Assembly: GCF_000764535.1 (NCBI RefSeq)
Contig: NZ_CP009572.1
Location: 1-64,000, forward strand
DNA from: Sphingomonas taxi
GTDB taxonomy: Bacteria > Pseudomonadota > Alphaproteobacteria > Sphingomonadales > Sphingomonadaceae
Direction of reading: 5' to 3'
DNA: 64,000 nt
Below the pieces are notes generated by a model. It was not told where the DNA came from and made no database searches. It was given only the letters and a program-made list of their open reading frames with translations. Both the position numbers and the translations under genes were made by a program. Below are positions 52,531 through 60,778 of the stretch, piece by piece. The first letter of the stretch is position 1. Every line of letters starts with the position of its first letter.

Positions 52531-53669
52531 AAGCGCCGGACCGGGGCGTCTGCCAGCAATTGGCGGTAGAGCGCCAGATTGGCCGCGGCGAAATTACGCC
52601 AGCGCAGCGCGCGCGCCCGCGTCAGGCCGGCGGCCCGCATCCGTTCGGCGCGAGCGGGCGAACGCACCACCGCCAGCAGCCGGTCGGCGATCGACCCGAT
52701 GTCGTGCGGATCGGCAAGCAGCGCCGCACCCCCCGCGACCTCCGGCATCGACGAGGTCATGCTGGTGACGACCGGGCAGCCGCTCGCCATCGCCTCGGCG
52801 ACGGGATTGCCGAAGCCTTCGGCGAAGGAGGGATGCAGCAGCACCCGTGCGGCGCCGTACAGCGTCACCAGCGCATCGCTGCCGACGACGGGGAGGAAGT
52901 GGACCCGCTCGCCGATACCGAGCGCCTGCGCCAGGCTCTCGAGTCGGACCCGCCCCGCACCACGCCGCTGCACCATGACCAGATCGATGTCGCGATCGTC
53001 GGCGAAGGCGGCGGCAAAGCCGCGCATCGCGCCTTCGTGGTTCTTGTACGGCGCGTCCTGTCCGACGGTCAGCACGAAGGGGCGCCCGGGTGTCAGGCCC
53101 AGCGCCGCCAGCGCCGCAGGGTCCGGTGCGACCGGCCGGAAATGATCGGAGACGCCCGACAGCGTCACCGTCGTCCGCGCCGCCACGTCCGGATCATAAG
53201 CGGCGAGCTGCGTCGCGGTCGCCGTGCTGATCGCCGCGATCGCATCGGCGGTGCGGATCGCGCGGCGCAGGCCGTGGCCGTAGAAGAGCCGCTCCACCTC
53301 GCCGCGCAGGCCGGTACGGCACCAGGCGGGATGCGTCAGCCGCATGATGTCGTGGATCGTCACGAGGCAGGGCATCGGCAGACCCGCCGGCATGATGTTG
53401 AAGGTGGCGTGGAACAGGTCGACCTGCGACAGATCGACCACCTCGGGCAGCCACCACATCGTCGCCGGACCATTGGCCGCCTGCCACACCCGCTGCTCGA
53501 CCACGTTGGGCGCGTCGCTCAGCCGGCCGCGATGCGCGGGGTGGCGCAGCAGCAGGAAGCGCAGGTCCGGCGCCAGCGCCGGCACGTGGTCGATCAGGCC
53601 GCGCACCACCTCGGCGATGCCGCTCGGCCGGGGACCGATATAGCGGCAGTCGATACAGATCGTCGGCAT
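52527..53669 (-). CDS. Glycosyltransferase family 4
   Basis: A 380-aa GT-B enzyme starting ICIDCRYIGPRPSGIAEVV, similar in opening to the other GT4 proteins of this cluster. Key parts are TIHDIMRLTHPAW, TVGQDAPYKNHEGAM, and HPSFAEGFGNPVAEAMASG (E-G-F-x-N-x-x-x-E). The longer frame to 54248 lies in the shadow of the export gene and is not real. ATG 53669 is used; GTG 53675 is possible. It is the third gene after the export lipoprotein and GT4 in the leftward operon. Confidence 0.9.
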   Translation of the reverse strand: MPTICIDCRYIGPRPSGIAEVVRGLIDHVPALAPDLRFLLLRHPAHRGRLSDAPNVVEQRVWQAANGPATMWWLPEVVDLSQVDLFHATFNIMPAGLPMPCLVTIHDIMRLTHPAWCRTGLRGEVERLFYGHGLRRAIRTADAIAAISTATATQLAAYDPDVAARTTVTLSGVSDHFRPVAPDPAALAALGLTPGRPFVLTVGQDAPYKNHEGAMRGFAAAFADDRDIDLVMVQRRGAGRVRLESLAQALGIGERVHFLPVVGSDALVTLYGAARVLLHPSFAEGFGNPVAEAMASGCPVVTSMTSSMPEVAGGAALLADPHDIGSIADRLLAVVRSPARAERMRAAGLTRARALRWRNFAAANLALYRQLLADAPVRRF

Positions 53670-53685
53670 CGGCACGGGGCGGCGC

Positions 53686-54849
53686 TCATTGCACCGCGTT
53701 GTTGATGCCGGTGACCGAGAAGGCGGCGCTCGACACGATGTTGAGGAATTTCTGGAGATCGGCGATCGGCGCGTTCGAGACGTAGAGCACGTCGCGGTCG
53801 CGGATGCCGAAATCCTGCGCGGTGAAGAAGGACGCGCCCTGACCGAGGTCGAGCCGGTAGACGACCGGCACCAGCCCCTCGGCGGTGCGCCGCGCCGTCC
53901 GCGCCATCTCGGGATCGAGCACCTCGGGATGTTCGAGGCGGAAGACGAAGACGCTGCGCACGTCGGCGCGATCGTCGCGCAACCCGCCGATCCGGCCGAG
54001 CGCCTGCGCCAGCGAGATACCGCCGCCCTCGAACGGCACTTCGGCATTCTGGCCGACCGCCCCCAGCGCGATAAAACTATAGGGCTGGAAGATCGCGGTG
54101 ATGACGTCGCCGGCCTGCAACATGACGTTCTGCGTCGGATCGCGGACGATCGCGTCGAGCGGCATCGCCGCGGTGCGGCCGGCGCGGGTGAGCTGGACGG
54201 TCGTCTTGGCGACGGGCTGGCGCGACCCGCCCGAGGCGGCGAGCGCATCGAGCAGGCGTTCGCCGCGCGGGGTCAGCGGCATGCGGCGGGTCGCGCCGAC
54301 CTCGCCCATCACCGTCACCGCGCGACTGTCGTTCTGCGCCAGCCGCACGATCGCCTGCGGGCTGTGCGCGCGCCCCGCCAGCCGTGCGACGATCGTGCGC
54401 GCGACCGCCTGCGGGGTCGATCCGCGCACCGCGACGCTGCCGACGAACGGGATGGTGATCGTGCCGTCCTCGCCGACCACCTGTTGCGGGATGCCGGCGC
54501 TCTGCGCGATGGCGCTGCCGATATTGGCGCCGGGGGGCGTCGCGCCGAACAGCACCGCGGGCGGCGCCTCCCAGATCGCGATGTCGAGGACGTCGCCGAC
54601 GCCGATCACCGTGCTGGTCGGCGCAACCACGCCGAACACGTCGGCGAACCGCTGCGCGCGGGCGAAGGCGGCCGCGCGGCGCGCGGTCGCCTCGTCGAGC
54701 GGCACGACGCTGATGCCGCGGTCGGCGGCGGTGCCGGGACGGGCGGCCCGGCCGATCGCCTTGGCGGAGGGGCCGGAGCCGCCGATCGTCGAACAGCCGG
54801 TCGCGAGCAGCAGGAGGAGCGCGGCCGACAGGCGCGGCGGGATGGGCAT
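53686..54849 (-). CDS. Outer-membrane polysaccharide export lipoprotein (Wza/KpsD-like)
   Basis: A 387-aa lipoprotein: signal peptide with lipobox LLATGC (Cys about residue 19), a Poly_export domain (IGVGDVLDIAIWEAPP, VGEDGTITIPFVGSVAV, about 80-165) and two SLBB-type repeats (about 170-350). It ends without the helical barrel typical of Wza but with a hydrophobic segment. It is the outer-membrane exit for the ABC exporter encoded just upstream in the same operon. Its ATG overlaps the previous gene's stop. Confidence 0.9.
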   Translation of the reverse strand: MPIPPRLSAALLLLLATGCSTIGGSGPSAKAIGRAARPGTAADRGISVVPLDEATARRAAAFARAQRFADVFGVVAPTSTVIGVGDVLDIAIWEAPPAVLFGATPPGANIGSAIAQSAGIPQQVVGEDGTITIPFVGSVAVRGSTPQAVARTIVARLAGRAHSPQAIVRLAQNDSRAVTVMGEVGATRRMPLTPRGERLLDALAASGGSRQPVAKTTVQLTRAGRTAAMPLDAIVRDPTQNVMLQAGDVITAIFQPYSFIALGAVGQNAEVPFEGGGISLAQALGRIGGLRDDRADVRSVFVFRLEHPEVLDPEMARTARRTAEGLVPVVYRLDLGQGASFFTAQDFGIRDRDVLYVSNAPIADLQKFLNIVSSAAFSVTGINNAVQ

Positions 54850-56141
54850 CAGAGGAACCTCTCGTAGAGCGCGGCGAGGCGCGCCCGGTAACGGTCGGGA
54901 GAGAAGAGCGCGGCCTGGACGAGGCCGCGGCGCGCGAGATCGGCACGCAGATCGGCATCGGCGTCGAGCGCGCGCAGCCCGGCGCCGATCGCGGCGGTGT
55001 CATAGGGATCGACCGCGAGCGCGGCGTCGCCCGCCACCTCGGGCAGCGACGAGGTGTTCGAGCAGAGCACCGGCGTGCCGAGCAGCATCGCCTCGAGCAC
55101 CGGCAGGCCGAACCCTTCGTAGAGCGAGGGGAAGAGCGCCGCCTTGGCGCCGCGGATCAGGCTGACGAGCAGGCCGAACGGCGCATAGGGAAGCTGGATG
55201 ATGCGGCCGCGGCGCACGTCGCCCTTGGCGGGCCTGCCGTTGGCGAGCGCGTCGAGCAGGCGCAACTCGCCCTCGGCGCGCCAGGCGCGGGCACCGACGA
55301 TGACGAGCGGCGTCGTCAGCCCGCTCGCCATATAGGCCTCGACGATGCGGCCGATGTTCTTCTTGGGCTCGATCGAGCCCCAGAAGAGGAAATAGTCCTT
55401 GTAGCCCGCGCCGATCGCACCCTCGACCTCGCGCGCGACCTGCTCTTCCGGCGTGTCGAGATAGCGGGCGGGGATGTCGACCGCCTGATAGGTGTTGGTG
55501 ATCCGCTCGGGGGCGATGCCGGTCAGCTCGATGATGTCGCGGCGCGAGCATTCGGAAACGGTGACGAGGTGGTCCGCGGTGCGCGCGATCGTCCGCAGCA
55601 GCGCGAGATAGCGGCGTTTGTCGTCGAGCGTCGTATAGGGCAGCCGCAGCGGCACGAGATCGTGCAGCGTGAACAGATTGGCCGCGCCCGGGACGCGCAG
55701 CGGCAAGGGATAGGTCCAATGCGCGAGGTCGGGCTGCACCGGCAGGCGGACCGCGGTGGTCCGCCCCCAGGCGTGGAAGCGGCCGTTGGCGCGGCGGAAC
55801 ACGTCGGTGGCATTGTAGAGCGTGTCGTAATGCGGCAGCCGCGCGCCGAACTGGCGCGTCACCACCCGCCCGGTCACCGGCACCGCCGCGGCGCGCGAGG
55901 CCAGCGGCGACAACAGGCCGGCAAGGTCGCGCAGGCGGCCCTGCCGCTTGGCGGTGCCGCTGTCGAAGAAGCCGATCTCGCGCAGCAGGGGCTCGCGCGC
56001 CGCCAGCCCCTGATGGCCGTAGAGCACCGAGGTGCGATGCCCGAGCCGCCCGACCTCATAACTGAGGTTGCGCGCATAGGTGGCGACGCCGGTGCCCTTC
56101 TCCAGCCCGAGATTGTAGCCGTCGATCAGGACGTGTTTCAT
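54849..56141 (-). CDS. Glycosyltransferase family 4
   Basis: A 430-aa GT-B enzyme. It starts [25 protein letters not shown], has [20 protein letters not shown] and [13 protein letters not shown], then [20 protein letters not shown] and [19 protein letters not shown]. The longer frame to 57323 is a shadow of the ABC ATPase gene; ATG 56141 gives the GT4 start and overlaps that gene's stop as ATGA. Substrate unknown; GT4 members with this pattern transfer mannose or rhamnose. Confidence 0.9.
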   Translation of the reverse strand: MKHVLIDGYNLGLEKGTGVATYARNLSYEVGRLGHRTSVLYGHQGLAAREPLLREIGFFDSGTAKRQGRLRDLAGLLSPLASRAAAVPVTGRVVTRQFGARLPHYDTLYNATDVFRRANGRFHAWGRTTAVRLPVQPDLAHWTYPLPLRVPGAANLFTLHDLVPLRLPYTTLDDKRRYLALLRTIARTADHLVTVSECSRRDIIELTGIAPERITNTYQAVDIPARYLDTPEEQVAREVEGAIGAGYKDYFLFWGSIEPKKNIGRIVEAYMASGLTTPLVIVGARAWRAEGELRLLDALANGRPAKGDVRRGRIIQLPYAPFGLLVSLIRGAKAALFPSLYEGFGLPVLEAMLLGTPVLCSNTSSLPEVAGDAALAVDPYDTAAIGAGLRALDADADLRADLARRGLVQAALFSPDRYRARLAALYERFL

Positions 56142-57529
56142 ACGAATGCCCGTTGGGTGGCGGGCCAGTCGCGGAACGCGCCCGCCGCGGCCGCGGCCGG
56201 CCACAACGGCGCGTCGGTCGGCAGCGTCGCGACGACGGTCGCGCCGTCGGCCGGGGGGAGATGCGCGAAGACGAGGACGCGGATCGTCTCGGCGTCGGTA
56301 TCGGCCGCATCCGGAGCGGCGTCGGCGGCATCGGCGAAGCGCGGATCGGCGATCATCGCCGCGGCGAGCGCGTCGCAGCTGGCGTAACGGCGCAGCAGCG
56401 CGACCATCTCGGTATCCGCGACCGTCGCGCCGGGCCACAACAGCCAGGCCAGCGCATCGACGTCGGGACGGCCGGGCACCTGCGTAGCCGCCGGTCCCTT
56501 GCGATAAGGATGAATCGGCCAGGCGGCGGGCTCGGCGCCGCCCTGCGCGACGACGAAACGGAGATGCTCGACGACGTCCGCGGCGGGTTCGCCGAGCGCG
56601 CAGGCGGTGCGGTACGAGGCCTCGGCACGCGCGAAATGCCCGCCCTCCTTGGCGACATGCGCATGCTGCACCCAATAGGAGCGCTGATAGGGATGGAGCG
56701 CGAGCGCGGCGGCATAACGCTCCTCCGCCGCGGCCCAGTCGCGCGCGTCGCGGCGCCAGTCGCCCTCGCGCACGAGCAGCCGGAAACGGTCGTCGGCGAG
56801 CGCGCGATGCTGCTCGACCTCGATCAGCGCGGTGCGGTCGACCGCCGCGGCGCGATCGATCGCCGGCGCGGCGACGAGGCCGATCGCCTCGCGGAACCGG
56901 TCGTACGCCTCGTCGAAATCGTCGAACAGCGCGAGCCGGCCGCCGTGCAGCAGCGCGAAGCGGTTGCAATGGTCGCGCAGATAGCCGGGATCGTGGCTGA
57001 TCAGCACCATCGCGCGATCGCCGCGCTTGCCGAACAATTCGTGGTTGCAGCGATCGTGGAAGCGCGCGTCGCCGACCGCGCCGATCTCGTCGATCAGGAA
57101 ACAGTCGAATTCGATGATCATCGAGATGGCGAAAGCGAGCCGCGCCCGCATACCCGAGGAATAGCTGCGCACCGGTTCGTGCAGATAGGCGCCGAGTTCG
57201 GAAAAGTCGGCGACGAAGGCGAGATTGCGCTGGAAATCCTGCGCGTAGATGCGGCTGATGAAGCGGATGTTGTCGATCCCCGACAGCGTCGGCTGGAACG
57301 CCCCGCCGAAGGCGAGCGGCCACGACACCGACATGCCGCGCTCGACGCGCCCCGAGGTCGGCCGCTCGGCGCCGCTGATGAGGCGGACCATCGTCGACTT
57401 GCCCGCACCGTTGCGCCCCAGCACGCCGAGCCGTTCGCCCATCGCCAGCTCGAAGCCGACGCCGTCGAGCACGACATTGTCGCCCGAGCGGGTGTGGTAG
57501 ACCTTGCGGACGTCGGTCAGCCGGATCAT
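56138..57529 (-). CDS. ABC-transporter ATPase (KpsT-like) with C-terminal TPR-like extension
   Basis: A 463-aa protein. The first 220 residues are a KpsT-type ATPase: Walker A LGRNGAGKSTMVRL, signature SYSSGMRARLAFA, Walker B CFLIDEIGAVGDARF, and the H-loop LISHDPGYL. Family members are usually about 220 aa. The extra 240 residues are alpha-helical, with tetratricopeptide-like units RDWAAAEERYAAALALHP and GHFARAEASYRTACALGE, then an Ala/Asp-rich tail. It powers polymer export with the permease encoded next to it (ATGA overlap). The extension may recruit GTs or sense the nascent chain; that is inference. Confidence 0.92.
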   Translation of the reverse strand: MIRLTDVRKVYHTRSGDNVVLDGVGFELAMGERLGVLGRNGAGKSTMVRLISGAERPTSGRVERGMSVSWPLAFGGAFQPTLSGIDNIRFISRIYAQDFQRNLAFVADFSELGAYLHEPVRSYSSGMRARLAFAISMIIEFDCFLIDEIGAVGDARFHDRCNHELFGKRGDRAMVLISHDPGYLRDHCNRFALLHGGRLALFDDFDEAYDRFREAIGLVAAPAIDRAAAVDRTALIEVEQHRALADDRFRLLVREGDWRRDARDWAAAEERYAAALALHPYQRSYWVQHAHVAKEGGHFARAEASYRTACALGEPAADVVEHLRFVVAQGGAEPAAWPIHPYRKGPAATQVPGRPDVDALAWLLWPGATVADTEMVALLRRYASCDALAAAMIADPRFADAADAAPDAADTDAETIRVLVFAHLPPADGATVVATLPTDAPLWPAAAAAGAFRDWPATQRAFV

Positions 57530-58332
57530 TCGGGCACCACGCGACGCGCCACCCATTGCGTGGTGAACAGCGCGACGAAGGTCAGCACCAGGCAGAACGG
57601 CAGCACGTAGCCGAGGTCGTAATGGGCGTGGACGCGCGACCCGAAATAGCCCTCGCGGACGATCTCGGTGCCGTGCACCATCGGGATGTAGAGCACGTAT
57701 TTCTGCGCCGCGGCGGGCAGGGCATCGACGAGGAACGCCGAACCCGACAACGGGAAGATCAGATATGAGGCGGGGTGCCAGAGCTTGTCGACCAGCTCGC
57801 TCTCGTGGCTGAGCGCACCCAGCGTGATCGCAAGCGCCGCGCCGAACCAGGCGATGAGCAGCCAGCCGCCGACCACCTCGAGGATGTTCTTGGGCGGATC
57901 GATCCAGCCGAGCACGATGAACAATACGCTCAAGCCGGCAAAGGACATCGACGCCCCGCCGAATTCGAGCGCGATGCGTGCGACATAGATGTCGAGCACG
58001 CGGATGTTGCGGTGGTAGAGCAGCGACAGGTTGCTCCACAGCGCGCCGATGCAGCGGCCCGGCATGTTGCGCCAGAGGAGCACGCTGGAATAGCCGGTCA
58101 GCGCGAAGGCGACGATCGGCAGGTTGCTGCCGTGATAGGCCTTGGCCGCGGTCCACAAGGCGGCGACGCCGAGCGTGAACAGCATCGGTTCGACGAACAG
58201 CCACAGGAAGCCGATATTGTGCCGGCCATAGCGGGTCAGCATCTCGCGCAGCAGCAGCGCGACGAGGACGCGGCCCTGGACCCGCAGGCTGTCGCGCAGC
58301 GGCGGACGGGCGAGTGGGGCGGCGGGGGTCAT
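57526..58332 (-). CDS. Polysaccharide ABC exporter permease (KpsM-like)
   Basis: A 268-aa inner-membrane permease (ABC-2 type). The N-terminal cytoplasmic REMLTRYGRHNIGFLWLFVEP is the conserved KpsM/Wzm signature, followed by six hydrophobic segments and the RNIRVLDIYVAR loop. It pairs with the ATPase gene that it overlaps by four bases. Together with KpsE- and KpsD-like partners it exports a capsule-type polysaccharide from the cytoplasm. Confidence 0.92.
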   Translation of the reverse strand: MTPAAPLARPPLRDSLRVQGRVLVALLLREMLTRYGRHNIGFLWLFVEPMLFTLGVAALWTAAKAYHGSNLPIVAFALTGYSSVLLWRNMPGRCIGALWSNLSLLYHRNIRVLDIYVARIALEFGGASMSFAGLSVLFIVLGWIDPPKNILEVVGGWLLIAWFGAALAITLGALSHESELVDKLWHPASYLIFPLSGSAFLVDALPAAAQKYVLYIPMVHGTEIVREGYFGSRVHAHYDLGYVLPFCLVLTFVALFTTQWVARRVVPE

Positions 58333-59426
58333 CCCTCGCGATGCTCGCGCACGCCGGCGAGCAGGATGGTGAGGATGCCCCAGGCGAGCAGGCCGAGCAC
58401 CAGCACCGCCAGAATCCCGCCCAGCCGCCGCGGCCGGATCGGATAATCGGGCAGGCTGGGCGGCGCGATCCGCTCGACATAGGCGCGCTTGCGGCGGGCC
58501 TCGGCATGCGCGTCCTGCAACGAGATCAGCGTCGCGGCGAGCTGTTTGGCGGCCAGTTCGCTGTCGAGCTGCAGCACCTGGTAGCGGGCGGCCGCGGCGG
58601 ACAGCGAATTGCGACCGCCGGCGACCCCCGAGCGGCGCTGCGCGATCTCCTTCTGCAATCCGTCGATCTGGGTGCGCAGATAGGGGATCTGCGGCGCGGC
58701 CGGGGTGAACGCCTCCATCTGCTGCAACTGGGTGCGGGCGGAGACGAGCTCGTCGTCGAGCTTGGCGATGCCCTGAAGCCGCGCCTCGGCCTCCTTCTCG
58801 GGATCGATGATGCCGGCGCGGTTGCGATAGGCGGCGAGCCGCACCGCGGCGGTGCGCGCGCGCTCCTGCGCGTCGCGCGCGTCGCTTTCGGCGACGGTCA
58901 GCGCGTCGGACCGCGCCCGGGTGGAGAGGCGGTTGACCAACGCTTCCGAGCGCTCGAGCAGGCGTTCGTTGATTGCCCGCGCCGCGACCGGATCGAAGGC
59001 GCTGACGCTGAGGTGGAGGACCTGCGTCGTGGTGTCGGGCTCGACCTCGACCTTGCCGAGATAATAATCGAAGAAGCGCTCGCGATTGGCGGGCAGCAGG
59101 CCGCCGAACCGGTCGAACAGGAACACCGACCCCGCGGTATAGGCGCGGGTCAGCAGACCGTCGCGATCGGCATCGGCCAGCGCGCCGCGCGATTCGAGAT
59201 ACTCCACCACCGCATTGCTTTCCTCGGTGGCGCCGCTGAGGCCGCTGCCGCTGAGCACCTGGCCGAGCGAGGTTACCGCCGCCTTGCTCGGGCTGCGCAC
59301 GACGAAGCGCGCCTCCGAGACGAAGACGTCGCTGGCGAACAGCGCGAAGTACAGCGTCGCCAGGACCGTCGGCACCACCACCAGCGCGAGGAACAACGGC
59401 GACGGGCGCGTGAATGTGGACGACAC
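58329..59426 (-). CDS. Capsule export inner-membrane protein (KpsE/CtrB-like)
   Basis: A 365-aa polysaccharide co-polymerase-like export protein. It has a transmembrane helix near residues 10-30 (LFLALVVVPTVLATLYFALF), VSEARFVVRSPSKA, a long coiled-coil middle (about 160-310: DARDAQERARTAAVRLAAYR, LVSARTQLQQMEAF) and a C-terminal helix (GILAVLVLGLLAWGILTILL). It bridges the inner-membrane ABC exporter to the outer-membrane lipoprotein. The GTG at 59426 overlaps the preceding stop (TAGTG). It lacks a kinase domain, in contrast to the Wzc-like protein of the first cluster. Confidence 0.92.
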   Translation of the reverse strand: MSSTFTRPSPLFLALVVVPTVLATLYFALFASDVFVSEARFVVRSPSKAAVTSLGQVLSGSGLSGATEESNAVVEYLESRGALADADRDGLLTRAYTAGSVFLFDRFGGLLPANRERFFDYYLGKVEVEPDTTTQVLHLSVSAFDPVAARAINERLLERSEALVNRLSTRARSDALTVAESDARDAQERARTAAVRLAAYRNRAGIIDPEKEAEARLQGIAKLDDELVSARTQLQQMEAFTPAAPQIPYLRTQIDGLQKEIAQRRSGVAGGRNSLSAAAARYQVLQLDSELAAKQLAATLISLQDAHAEARRKRAYVERIAPPSLPDYPIRPRRLGGILAVLVLGLLAWGILTILLAGVREHREG

Positions 59427-60691
59427 TAGTTGGCGGTTCCCAGATTGATGTGACAGCCGGCGGGCACCGGACGGCCGGTCCCGGGGCGAAGGTCGGCGGC
59501 CGGGCGGGCGAGGGCCGTCATCCAGGGCGCGACCTGGTCGAAATGATCGTCCCAGCTCGGCGGGCAATAGCCGCGCAGCGCATCGATCCGGCGCTGTCGC
59601 TGCGCCGCGGCGCGATCGAAGGCGACGATCCGCGCCGCCCAGCCGGCGACGTCGTGCGGATCGAGCAGGCACGGAATGCCCTGGCCGACCTCGCGGAAAC
59701 ACGGCAGGTCGCTGGCGATCACCGGCACGCCCATCGCCAGCGCCTCGGCCATCGGCAGGCCGAACCCTTCCGCCAGCGAAGGCATCAGGACCGCACGCGC
59801 GCCGCGCATCAGCGAGGCGAGCGTGGCGTCGTCGCAATCCTCGACGATCTCGATCAGGCCGCCGGCCATCTGCGACGCGGCGAGGGCGTCGCGCAGCGCG
59901 GCGACCCCGGTGCCCCATCGCCCGACGATGACCAGCCGTGGCGGCATGCTGCCGGCGGTCGCGCGCATGCGGTCCCAGACCCTGCGCAGCAGATCGTGGT
60001 TCTTGCGGCTCTCGATCGTGCCGACGCACAGGAAATAATCACCGTCGGCCGGTGGCGGCGCATCGCAGGGCAGCGCGGCCCCCGCCAGCGGCGCGAGCGC
60101 GACGGGCGGGCAGGGGAGGCGCAGCCGCGCCGCATGCGCGTGCAGGTCGCGCGCCACCGCGGCGCTGCCGACGATGATCCCGGCGCCGTGGCGCAGCGCT
60201 GCGGCGACGCGGTCCGTATGCCGCCTGACCGCATGGGGGCGGCAGTGATCCGGGTGCAGGATCGGGATGAGGTCGTGGACGAGGTAGACGGCGCGCAGGC
60301 CGTGGCGCGCGATCCAGCGGACATGCGCCGGCAGGTCATAGTCGGTATGGGAGACGTTGAGGTAGAGGCCGCCCGGACGGGGCCGACGCGGCCGTGCCAG
60401 TGCCGCGGCGAGATGCAGCGCCAGCCGATGCCGGATGCCGCGACGACGATCGCCGGCCAGCAGCGCGAACAGCCGGCGCGACGCCGATCGGCCGAACACG
60501 CGGATGACGCCGCGATGCTGCACCACCGCGCGGGCCTGCGGCGCGAAATAGTGCAGATAGGCAAGGCAGATCCGGTCGATCCCGTTGGCCGGGCGCCCGG
60601 TCCAGCGCAGCGCCACCAGACGCGTCACGTCGAGCAGGACGAGCGCCTCGCCTGTCGCCGCGCTGGGGAAGCCTGGAGTGACCGCATTCAT
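59426..60691 (-). CDS. Glycosyltransferase family 4
   Basis: A 421-aa GT-B enzyme: VLLDVTRLVALRWTGRPANG, IDRICLAYLHYFAP, LVHDLIPILHPDHCRPH, and FLCVGTIESRKNHDLLRRVW. The retaining motif is in MPSLAEGFGLPMAEALAMG. It is the first gene of the leftward export operon (GT4, KpsE, KpsM, KpsT, GT4, KpsD, GT4, CDP-alcohol transferase). Its N-terminus has a longer loop than the others (about residues 70-105, Arg-rich). Confidence 0.88.
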   Translation of the reverse strand: MNAVTPGFPSAATGEALVLLDVTRLVALRWTGRPANGIDRICLAYLHYFAPQARAVVQHRGVIRVFGRSASRRLFALLAGDRRRGIRHRLALHLAAALARPRRPRPGGLYLNVSHTDYDLPAHVRWIARHGLRAVYLVHDLIPILHPDHCRPHAVRRHTDRVAAALRHGAGIIVGSAAVARDLHAHAARLRLPCPPVALAPLAGAALPCDAPPPADGDYFLCVGTIESRKNHDLLRRVWDRMRATAGSMPPRLVIVGRWGTGVAALRDALAASQMAGGLIEIVEDCDDATLASLMRGARAVLMPSLAEGFGLPMAEALAMGVPVIASDLPCFREVGQGIPCLLDPHDVAGWAARIVAFDRAAAQRQRRIDALRGYCPPSWDDHFDQVAPWMTALARPAADLRPGTGRPVPAGCHINLGTAN

Positions 60692-60778
60692 CCTGAGACA
60701 GACGGAGGCGCCACGTCCCGACCTTGGTGGCGTCGCGAATTTTTCCGGAGCGTGCCCGCCGCGCCGGTGACGCCCGAT

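Noticed and set aside
54849..57323. 824-codon frame that would fuse extra sequence to a GT4
   Set aside because: The first 394 codons lie antiphase over the ABC ATPase gene and have no domain; the GT4 starts at the ATG at 56141, giving a normal length and an ATGA overlap.
58329..60029. Long frame extending the KpsE-like gene upstream
   Set aside because: The upstream part is a shadow of the GT4 gene. The GTG at 59426 gives a standard N-terminal membrane helix and a TAGTG overlap.
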